Under the pieces are notes generated by a model, which did no database searches, was not told where the DNA came from, and worked only from the letters and a program-made list of their open reading frames with translations. Made by a program: the position numbers and the translations under genes. Positions 1 through 5,254 of a stretch of DNA of 5,254 nt are shown one piece after another. Numbering within the stretch: position 1 is the stretch's first letter; each line of letters starts with the position of its first letter. This DNA comes from Candidatus Omnitrophota bacterium (GTDB lineage: Bacteria > Omnitrophota > Omnitrophia > Omnitrophales > Aquincolibacteriaceae). Location of the stretch: assembly GCA_023246985.1 (NCBI GenBank), contig JAHFHJ010000108.1, positions 1 through 5,254 on the forward strand. The letters are read 5' to 3'.

Positions 1-875
1 TGGATCACGGTCCCGGCACGAAGATATTCCATGTTCATTCTTTCCGCTGTTTCCCGCGCTCTCACATCCAGATCGAACAGGATCTCAACATGGTCACAAA
101 AGAATCCCAGCGGCACGGCGACGATCCTCTTGATCCCGTCTTTGGCCGATCGTTCGATCACTTTGTTGATATCCGGTCCCAGCCAAGGCCCGGAAACATG
201 GGCGGGTTTTGACTGATAAACCACTTCCCACCGGGAATATCCCAAGCGTTGAGCAACAAGTTTCGCCGCCGCTAATGCTTCGCCGGGATAGCCGGACTCC
301 GATGCTTTTTCTTCCGGCCGCGCGGGCAGAGAATGAAATGTGAAAAGAATCCGCGCTTTTTTTCTTTCATCTGCCGGAACCTTTTCAAGGACCTTGCGAA
401 TCTCATCCGCCTGGGCCTCTATGAAAAGTTCTTCTTCATGCCACGCGTTCTGAAAAACATAATCGACGGCCGGTTCTTCTAAAATTGCCCGCGCGGTTCG
501 TAGACTTTCCTTGTATTTTGCCCCCGTAACCGCTCCCGGAAAAGCATTTAAAATAATTGCGAGCCCCTTCCGGTGGCCTTTCTGCCGAAGCTTTGGCAGC
601 ACATCTTCAAGGAACGGATGCCAGTTTTTCATACCCACATAGACCGGCAGATTGATCCCGGAATCCCCTAACATTCGCCCCCATTGTTCCGCGAAGCGGA
701 TTACTTCTTTGGAATAAGGAGAGGCCCCGCCGATCTGCTCATAATTGCGCGCGACGGCTTTCAAAACGGCCTCCGGAATATTCCGGCCATGCATCATCCC
801 TTTCAGAAACGGCATCACCTCCTCAGAGGTTCTCGGACCGCCGTAACCGATCAAAAGAATGTGATCAAGCTCCAT
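1..875 (-). CDS. hemH: Ferrochelatase (HemH/CpfC type), 3' end cut by the window edge
   Basis: Inserts Fe2+ into a porphyrin near the end of heme synthesis; probably a soluble or peripheral cytoplasmic protein. The frame is open from ATG at 875 to base 1, giving 291 codons. The family is about 310-340 residues, so only a short C-terminal part is missing. Visible motifs: N-terminal LLIGYGGPRT (residues 7-16), IGGASP near 46-51, NWHPF, FTFHSLP with the predicted catalytic His181, YQSKP followed by PWLGPD, and PLGFFCDHVEILFDLD with the predicted catalytic Glu264. His and Glu match the invariant pair of B. subtilis ferrochelatase (His183 and Glu264). The FLKGMMHGRNIP and NWHPF segments recall actinobacterial and planctomycete enzymes, many of which use coproporphyrin III rather than protoporphyrin IX. 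The start lies 9 bp after the hemY stop, with a GAGAG about 6 nt upstream, suggesting coupling. Identity is very secure; the substrate (proto- or coproporphyrin) is inferred. Confidence 0.96.
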   Translation of the reverse strand, partial: MELDHILLIGYGGPRTSEEVMPFLKGMMHGRNIPEAVLKAVARNYEQIGGASPYSKEVIRFAEQWGRMLGDSGINLPVYVGMKNWHPFLEDVLPKLRQKGHRKGLAIILNAFPGAVTGAKYKESLRTARAILEEPAVDYVFQNAWHEEELFIEAQADEIRKVLEKVPADERKKARILFTFHSLPARPEEKASESGYPGEALAAAKLVAQRLGYSRWEVVYQSKPAHVSGPWLGPDINKVIERSAKDGIKRIVAVPLGFFCDHVEILFDLDVRARETAERMNMEYLRAGTVI

Positions 876-883
876 CGTTATCT

Positions 884-940
884 CTCAACCCTTGAGGGGG
901 ACAGTTTCTCTAACGTCTTTAAAGGGACTGTCCCCTTTTT
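884..940. repeat. REP-like palindromic element overlapping the hemY 3' end
   Basis: Perfect 9-bp inverted repeat: GGGGACAGT at 897-905 pairs with ACTGTCCCC at 927-935 across a 21-nt loop. The right arm also contains its own short palindrome, GGGACTGTCCC (924-934). A smaller perfect hairpin, CTCAA-CCC-TTGAG, lies at 884-896 and covers the hemY stop codon. The GGGGACAGT/ACTGTCCCC core resembles palindromes that I recall as multicopy in many environmental bacterial genomes, possibly moved by REP-associated (IS200/IS605-like) transposases; no transposase is in this window. The element is read through as the last ~17 codons of hemY and sits just before the hemH ribosome-binding region. In the plus direction it is followed by T5 like a terminator, but no plus-strand gene enters it. 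Confidence 0.6.
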
Positions 941-2360
941 CAAAAAATTGATGCATGGATTCTGCCGTGGTCTCCGCCCATTTCACGCAATCCGGCACCC
1001 CGATCCCCCGGAAGGCGTTCCCGGCGAGGTAAAGGCCTGGGAAAGCCGCGAGTTTTCCACGGATCTTATTGACGAGTTCCGTATGCCCCACCTGATACTG
1101 CGGCATGGTATGCGGGTACCGGCGCACGAAAGAAAAAAACGGCGCCTTTTCCACGCCAAGATAATGCCGCAATTCCTCCCGGACCGCTTGCTCCATGGCC
1201 TGATCGTCAAGCGCGTAAACCTCGCGATGAAGCGCGCCGCCCACGAACGCTCGTAAAAGGACCTTGCCCTCCGGCGCGCGTCCGTGAAACTTCACGCTCG
1301 AAAAACTGCATGCCACGATCCTGCGCTGGGCGAAGGCCGGCACCACGAATCCGAACCCGTTCAGCGGATGCGGAATATCGGCGCGGTGGTAGGCCAAATT
1401 CACGGTCGCTACCGATTCATAGGGAATGCCCTGAAGCTCCCGGGAAAGTTCCGGAGCGACGCCGGAAAGAAGCGGAACGGCATGATGCGCGGTCAAGGCG
1501 AGACACAACGCGTCCGCTTCAAAGAATTCCCCGGACCGGGTCGTTACGTTCCAACCTTCAGATCCGCGATGGATTCCCGTCACCTCTGAAGAAATTTTGA
1601 CCCTCACCCCCGGCAAATGATCCCGAACTGCCCGTGTCAGGGTTTCCATGCCTCCCCGGAAAGAAAGGAACAGGCTGTAGCGAGGACCGCTGGCCGTTTG
1701 CGCGGCATGCTTCGATCTTTGTTTTCTCCGCGACAGCAATCCCCGGATGACGCTTCCGTACCGCCGTTCCAGTTCCTGAAATTGCGGCATCGTCGCCCCG
1801 AGGCTTAGATGTTCTGGATCCGCGGTATAGATCCCTCCGATCATCGGCTGGGCAACTTGTTTAAGCAGCGTTTCTCCGAAACGCCGGCGAACGAAACCGG
1901 CCACGCTCTCATCGCCAAGCGTTTTTCTTCGTGGAATAAAAAGTTCGCAACCCATGCGGAGTTTGGTCATCAGCCCAAGAAGCGGGGTCATCAGGAAGGC
2001 GCGGATCTGGGACGGCGCGATTAGGTAGAATCCTTCGGGGACCGCGATCAGTTTTCCTTTTTTGTAGATAAAACTGCGCCGCAGCTTGTCGTTGGTATCG
2101 AGGATCTCGGATGCAATGCCGAGGCGAGCGGATAATTCCTGCGCGGCCGGCTTTTCCGAGATAAAAGAATCCGGGCCGCCTTCCATCAGAAAACCGTCTT
2201 TGTTCCATGTCTCGATCACGCCGCCGAGCCGCGGCTTGGCTTCCAGGATCGTGATCTCAAGCGGGCGGCTACCCCCGCGTTGGAGTTCACAAAAACGATG
2301 GGCTGTGGCCAGTCCCGAGATGCCGCCGCCGACAATAATCACCTTATTTCGCATTTTCAT
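885..2360 (-). CDS. hemY: FAD-dependent protoporphyrinogen/coproporphyrinogen III oxidase (HemY/CgoX)
   Basis: Flavoprotein that takes six electrons from a porphyrinogen to give the porphyrin, using FAD and, in studied members, O2. 491 residues. The N-terminal Rossmann dinucleotide motif is VGGGISGL (10-17), with Glu40 at the end of the second beta strand for the ribose and RLGG at 44-47. The family segment MEGGPDSF follows at 59-66. The C-terminal FAD-closing block GLYLAGNAFRGIGVPDC (442-458) is typical of HemY. Start ATG at 2360 places the Rossmann fold at the usual distance; an ATG two codons later is equally possible. No good Shine-Dalgarno is seen before either: a GGAG lies about 19 nt upstream, at the foot of a leader hairpin. 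Residues ~475-491 (KGDSPFKDVRETVPLKG) are encoded by the GGGGACAGT repeat and extend past where most homologues stop. Linked to hemH by a 9-bp gap. Oxidation of coproporphyrinogen rather than protoporphyrinogen is plausible given the HemH type, but unproven. Confidence 0.95.
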   Translation of the reverse strand: MKMRNKVIIVGGGISGLATAHRFCELQRGGSRPLEITILEAKPRLGGVIETWNKDGFLMEGGPDSFISEKPAAQELSARLGIASEILDTNDKLRRSFIYKKGKLIAVPEGFYLIAPSQIRAFLMTPLLGLMTKLRMGCELFIPRRKTLGDESVAGFVRRRFGETLLKQVAQPMIGGIYTADPEHLSLGATMPQFQELERRYGSVIRGLLSRRKQRSKHAAQTASGPRYSLFLSFRGGMETLTRAVRDHLPGVRVKISSEVTGIHRGSEGWNVTTRSGEFFEADALCLALTAHHAVPLLSGVAPELSRELQGIPYESVATVNLAYHRADIPHPLNGFGFVVPAFAQRRIVACSFSSVKFHGRAPEGKVLLRAFVGGALHREVYALDDQAMEQAVREELRHYLGVEKAPFFSFVRRYPHTMPQYQVGHTELVNKIRGKLAAFPGLYLAGNAFRGIGVPDCVKWAETTAESMHQFFEKGDSPFKDVRETVPLKG

Positions 2361-2380
2361 AAGACCGAGTCGTACCGTTC

Positions 2381-2427
2381 TCCATCCCGACTGCCATTCA
2401 TGAAAAGAAAATCAAAGTCAGGATGGA
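2381..2427 (-). other. Stem-loop in the hemY leader
   Basis: Inverted repeat TCCATCCCGACT (2381-2392) against AGTCAGGATGGA (2416-2427), with a 23-nt loop. In the minus-strand transcript the single mismatch becomes a G-U wobble, giving an uninterrupted 12-bp stem. It ends 20 nt before the hemY ATG. No U-run follows, so it is not an intrinsic terminator in the direction of the genes. It could be an RNA processing or stability element, or an operator-like site; the sequence does not decide. No promoter in the gap was convincing. Confidence 0.45.
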
Positions 2428-2471
2428 ATGTGGTAGTAGTCAGATGTAAGTTCCTGAATGTTGGCGTTCTC

Positions 2472-2605
2472 AAAATTCGAATTTCGAAACCCGAATTACG
2501 GAACAAATTCCAATTTCAAAATACAAAAACTCCTTTAAAACATTCGAGCATTTGAGTTTCGAATTTGTTTCGTGCTTCGCTATTCAGATTTCGCGCTTAA
2601 ATTTA
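2472..2605. repeat. AT-rich imperfect palindromic repeat (CGAAA-type) after hemE
   Basis: A long, imperfect inverted repeat fills most of the hemE-hemY gap. The left arm (about 2472-2522) holds ATTTCGAAACCCGAATT and GGAACAAATTCC. The right arm (about 2549-2605), read in reverse complement, holds GCGAAATCTGAAT and CGAAACAAATTCGAA. The best-matched core is ACAAATTC (2503-2510) against GAATTTGT (2561-2568). The centre (about 2523-2548) is unpaired. The right end runs to the TAA of hemE. Base composition is far more AT-rich than the genes on either side. It resembles a degenerate, non-coding dispersed element (MITE-like) that I recall from uncultured bacterial genomes. No ORF, transposase or clear target-site duplication is visible. 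Confidence 0.6.
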
Positions 2606-3640
2606 GCGGGAGCTCATTTCGTGGACCATTTCGACAAGCGCGATCACATGGTCGATTGGTGTTTTGGGAAGAACACCATGCCCGAGGTTAAAAATGTGTC
2701 CCGGTCTACCCTCCGCCTGCTTCAGGATTTTTTTTGCGGCCCTGCGGATCGCGCTGACCGACTCGAGAAGGATCTCCGGATCCAGATTCCCCTGGATCCC
2801 CTTGCCGGATCCGATCCGATCCCACGCCTGATCCAGCCGCACATGATGATCCACGCTGATGACCGTTCCGCCGGCCTCGGCGAAATCCTCGATGAAGGGG
2901 CCGGTTCCGGTCCCAAAATGAATGACGGAGGTTCCCTTTTTGATCCCCTCGATGACTTCGCGGGAATAAGGCAGCGCATAGGTTCGGTATTCTTCAGGAC
3001 TCAGGCACCCGACCCAGCTATCGAACAGCTGAACCGCGTCGGCTCCGGCGCGGATCTGGCCGTTCAGGTAAGGGATTACGGCCCGGCATATTTTTTCCAT
3101 GAGCCCGTGCCAGGCCGAGGGTTCCGTATGCATGAATTGTCTGACTTTCAGGAAAGTGCGCGAACTCCCGCCCTCCAAGATATAAGCCGCAAGCGTGAAC
3201 GGCGCGCCGGCAAATCCGATGAGCGGGATCTCCGGCGCGAGATGCTTCCGGGTTTTTTTGACGGCTTTGAAAACATAGTCGAGCGACTCTTCCGGATCGA
3301 CTTCAAACAACCGGTCCACATCTTTCGGAAAAGTGATCCCTCCGGTGATCACGGGACCTTTGTTCTCGGTATATTGCAATCCTAATCCCAACGGTTCCAG
3401 GATGAGTAGAAGATCGGAAAAAAGGATCGCCGCATCCGCGCCGAGTTTTTCCTGGGCCGTGACCGCGACCTCCGCGCAAAGGTTCGGATCTTTGCAGAGA
3501 TCGAGGAAAGAGACCTTGGCCCGGATCTCGCGGTATTCTTTTATGTAACGCCCGGCCTGGCGCATGAGCCACACCGGAGTGAATGATGTGGGTTCCCGGC
3601 GGCATGCTTTGAGAAAAGGTGATCCGCGGCGCAGATTCAT
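2603..3640 (-). CDS. hemE: Uroporphyrinogen III decarboxylase
   Basis: Cofactor-free cytoplasmic enzyme that converts uroporphyrinogen III to coproporphyrinogen III by removing four acetate carboxyls. 345 residues, the normal family size (about 340-355). Signature one is PVWLMRQAGRY (22-32), with predicted substrate-binding Arg27 and Arg31. FSDLL holds Asp76, equivalent to the catalytic Asp86 of human UROD. Signature two is GFAGAPFTLAAYILEG (142-157), with Tyr153. FDSWVG holds Ser208, and NLGHGVLPKTP holds His321 (human His339). All expected active-site residues are present. The frame is open up to 3745, but the start is placed at ATG 3640: this gives the canonical N-terminus just before FLKACRREPT and follows the TAG of the radical SAM gene by only 2 bp, as in a coupled pair. 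The upstream start would overlap that gene by about 100 bp. The stop abuts the AT-rich palindromic repeat. Confidence 0.97.
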   Translation of the reverse strand: MNLRRGSPFLKACRREPTSFTPVWLMRQAGRYIKEYREIRAKVSFLDLCKDPNLCAEVAVTAQEKLGADAAILFSDLLLILEPLGLGLQYTENKGPVITGGITFPKDVDRLFEVDPEESLDYVFKAVKKTRKHLAPEIPLIGFAGAPFTLAAYILEGGSSRTFLKVRQFMHTEPSAWHGLMEKICRAVIPYLNGQIRAGADAVQLFDSWVGCLSPEEYRTYALPYSREVIEGIKKGTSVIHFGTGTGPFIEDFAEAGGTVISVDHHVRLDQAWDRIGSGKGIQGNLDPEILLESVSAIRRAAKKILKQAEGRPGHIFNLGHGVLPKTPIDHVIALVEMVHEMSSR

Positions 3641-3642
3641 TT

Positions 3643-4797
3643 CTATTTTTTTACCATATGAGGCACCGGATGATAAGAACAGCAGGGTTCTTCGGCCAGG
3701 TAGTCTCCCGTCATCGCATAGGCCCTGGAACGCGACCCGCCGCAAAAATCCTTATAGGGACAAATCCCGCATTTTCCTTTGAGCCGCGCAGAATCACGGA
3801 GCTCTCGGAGAACCGGGGCATTTTGATAAATGTTTTTCAGGGAATCTTCGCGAACGCTGCCCGTTCTGATCGGAAGAAAACCGCTTGGGAAGACCTCGCC
3901 ACGAGAGGATACGAACAAGAACCCTTTTCCGGAATTGACGCCCTTGGGCGCCAACCCGATGCTCCCCTCCGGGCCTTCGGCGCGGCTCAAAAGCTCGGGC
4001 AGCGTGATCTCGTTTTGATCGATGACGCGCGGATCGATCCCCCGCTCAAGCAACTTTTGCTCGAATACGTATTTCCGGTAATGCTGGGCTTCCGTAACTT
4101 TAATAACAAAGCGTACGCGTTTTTGAAGCGCGTAGATCTTTTTGAACGCCTCATCGAACTTCTCGGCGCTCAAAAGATTCAGGTCCGCGCCGCGGCCCAC
4201 CGGCACCAGGAAAAAAACTTCCCAGAAAACGATCGGCAGGGATTCGACCAAAGCGATGAACTCCTCCAACTGCCGGCTGTTGTGTACATTGATCAGCGAA
4301 TTGATCTGCGTGGCAAGCCCGCACGCATGGGCGAGTTTGATGTATTCGATCGTCTTGGAAAAAACACCGGGCATCTTCCGGAACGCATCATGGTCCGCGG
4401 CGTTCGGGGCATCGAGACTGAACGCGATCTGGTCCAGTCCCGCCTGCTTCAGCTCGCGGATCCTGGCTTCCGTCAAAAGCGGCGTCACGGCGGGGATCGC
4501 CCCGGTCTTCAGGCCTAAGGATTTCGCGTAACGGATCAGGTCATTCAACCCCTTCTTTTTCAGGGGATCGCCTCCGGTGAAGATCAGGATCGGGGTGCCC
4601 ATTTCATGGACCTGCCGCACCAGATTCATGCTTTCATCCGAATTAAGCTCGTCGGGAGCAGGATCCGGCTGGGCGGAGGCACGGCAGTGGACGCACGACA
4701 GGTCACAAGCGTTCGTAGTCTCCCAACAAACCAGGAACGGCCGCTGATTAAAATCAAAATGACCGAGATCTATACTGCCGTGACTTGGCTTATGCAT
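3643..4797 (-). CDS. Radical SAM/SPASM protein of the heme cluster (AhbD/NirJ-like superfamily)
   Basis: 384 residues. The radical SAM cluster motif is CDLSCVHC (Cys31, Cys35, Cys38; CxxxCxxC), preceded by FLVCWETTNA; these bind the 4Fe-4S cluster that cleaves S-adenosylmethionine. TGGDP (74-78) is the SAM-binding GGE-like motif. A C-terminal SPASM-type domain has Cys343, Cys346, Cys352, Cys372 and Cys373 in a KCGICPYKDFCGGSRSRAYA context, for one or more auxiliary clusters. GKGFLFVSSRGEVFPSGFLP and CGGSRSRA resemble, from memory, the uncharacterised TIGR04053-like radical SAM/SPASM family, related to the heme enzymes AhbC, AhbD and NirJ. First gene of the cluster, 2 bp before hemE, so a role in heme synthesis is likely. 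Candidate activities are oxygen-independent decarboxylation of coproheme (AhbD-like) or of coproporphyrinogen III. Enzyme class is certain; the reaction is not. The 107-bp upstream gap shows no convincing promoter or strong ribosome-binding site. Confidence 0.9.
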   Translation of the reverse strand: MHKPSHGSIDLGHFDFNQRPFLVCWETTNACDLSCVHCRASAQPDPAPDELNSDESMNLVRQVHEMGTPILIFTGGDPLKKKGLNDLIRYAKSLGLKTGAIPAVTPLLTEARIRELKQAGLDQIAFSLDAPNAADHDAFRKMPGVFSKTIEYIKLAHACGLATQINSLINVHNSRQLEEFIALVESLPIVFWEVFFLVPVGRGADLNLLSAEKFDEAFKKIYALQKRVRFVIKVTEAQHYRKYVFEQKLLERGIDPRVIDQNEITLPELLSRAEGPEGSIGLAPKGVNSGKGFLFVSSRGEVFPSGFLPIRTGSVREDSLKNIYQNAPVLRELRDSARLKGKCGICPYKDFCGGSRSRAYAMTGDYLAEEPCCSYHPVPHMVKK

Positions 4798-4904
4798 GAC
4801 TCGTCTTTCTTGTGGAGGTTGTGACCGGCGGACAGGGTATCAGAAACATGAAAAGACATGAAGCAAATTGTGGGATTTAGGAAAAGCGAAGAAGAACCCG
4901 GAGA

Positions 4905-5254
4905 TCAGCCCCAGTTAACTTTGACACCCGTGCTCACAACGACAGCCGTATAATCGCCTACTTCTACACGGTTATTGGACGTGTAGTTGTAAACACTGAC
5001 CGTGGGTTCTATAGTCACGTTCTTGTGAATTTGTAACCGGAGGGTCGTTGCGACCCCCAAACGATCAAAATCCGATCCGAGAGGCAGCCCTTTACTTATA
5101 AAATCAACAAAATTGCGCGCCCGGGTGTAAGAAGTCGTTGTATTCACGGAGATCTTGGACTGAGGCGTGTAATCGAAACTGATAAGCCAGGTGCTGGAAT
5201 TCGAAGTGAATGCCGGAGTAGCAGGATTATATTTTTCATTACGCGCCGGTGTTT
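4905..5254 (-). CDS. C-terminal part of a putative outer-membrane beta-barrel protein
   Basis: The frame is open from the right edge (first full codon at 5252) to TGA at 4905-4907, giving 115 residues; the N-terminus and most of the protein lie outside the window. Several stretches of alternating polar and hydrophobic residues look like antiparallel transmembrane beta strands: STWLISFDYTP, SKISVNTTTSYTRA, GVATTLRLQIHK, NVTIEPTVSVYNYTS and YTAVVVSTGVKVNWG. They are joined by short polar turns rich in Asn, Ser and Thr. The protein ends on a strand with an aromatic residue next to last (NWG), similar to the C-terminal beta signal of barrel proteins. A GTG at 5147 could be mistaken for a start, but the strand pattern continues upstream of it, so this is an internal fragment. 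The family and cargo are not recognised. It points to a cell with an outer membrane and shows no functional link to the heme genes beyond shared orientation. Confidence 0.65.
   Translation of the reverse strand, partial: TPARNEKYNPATPAFTSNSSTWLISFDYTPQSKISVNTTTSYTRARNFVDFISKGLPLGSDFDRLGVATTLRLQIHKNVTIEPTVSVYNYTSNNRVEVGDYTAVVVSTGVKVNWG

Noticed and set aside
897..940. Intrinsic terminator on the plus strand (GGGGACAGT hairpin followed by TTTTT)
   Set aside because: No plus-strand gene reads into it, and in the direction of the heme genes there is no U-run after the hairpin. It is better explained as a palindromic repeat.
684..1256. 190-codon plus-strand open frame
   Set aside because: It runs antisense across the hemH start and hemY end, both firmly identified; no family resemblance.
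2552..3385. 277-codon plus-strand open frame
   Set aside because: It lies opposite hemE, whose active-site motifs are all intact, and begins inside the AT-rich repeat. The translation has no recognisable domain; it is a shadow frame.
3641..3745. Upstream start for hemE giving a 35-residue N-terminal extension
   Set aside because: It would overlap the end of the radical SAM gene by about 100 bp and adds residues not found in HemE proteins. ATG 3640 fits the family and the 2-bp coupling.
3619..4518. 299-codon plus-strand open frame
   Set aside because: It is antisense to the radical SAM gene with its clear cysteine motifs. The product is low-complexity, rich in Arg and Asp, and matches no family I recognise.
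3643..4797. Direct naming of the radical SAM gene as ahbD
   Set aside because: The general architecture fits, but the CGGSRSRA and GKGFLFVSS segments look closer to an uncharacterised sister family, so a specific symbol would overstate the evidence.
4798..4904. Promoter or terminator between the beta-barrel gene and the radical SAM gene
   Set aside because: No -35/-10 pair with acceptable match and spacing, and no hairpin with a T-tract, could be found by eye in this 107-bp gap.

Overview
The window is a minus-strand block of tetrapyrrole (heme) biosynthesis genes. Transcription runs right to left: a radical SAM/SPASM protein (4797-3643), hemE uroporphyrinogen decarboxylase (3640-2603), hemY/cgoX porphyrinogen oxidase (2360-885), and hemH/cpfC ferrochelatase (875 to the left edge, C-terminus missing). 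To the right, also on the minus strand, is the 3' end of a gene that looks like an outer-membrane beta-barrel protein (off the edge to 4905). No plus-strand gene, tRNA, rRNA or CRISPR array is supported.

Organism: a bacterium of moderate GC. The beta-barrel C-terminus suggests a diderm cell. The GGGGACAGT palindrome and the AT-rich CGAAA-type imperfect palindrome resemble dispersed repeats that I recall from uncultured environmental lineages, such as Omnitrophota-like or deltaproteobacterial genomes. The phylum cannot be fixed from this sequence. HemH and HemY are of a type shared with Gram-positives, actinobacteria and planctomycetes rather than with E. coli.

Layout: the radical SAM gene and hemE are separated by 2 bp, and hemY and hemH by 9 bp, so each pair is probably translationally coupled. 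The pairs are separated by a 242-bp gap. That gap holds an imperfect palindromic repeat directly after the hemE stop and a 12-bp stem-loop in the hemY leader. A second repeat forms the last ~17 codons of hemY.

Pathway: HemE makes coproporphyrinogen III, HemY oxidises a porphyrinogen, and HemH inserts iron. No hemF, hemN or hemQ is visible, so the decarboxylation of the copro propionates has no obvious enzyme here. The radical SAM/SPASM protein at the head of the cluster is the natural candidate for that step, or for another step in heme metabolism. This is inference and is the most interesting point in the window.
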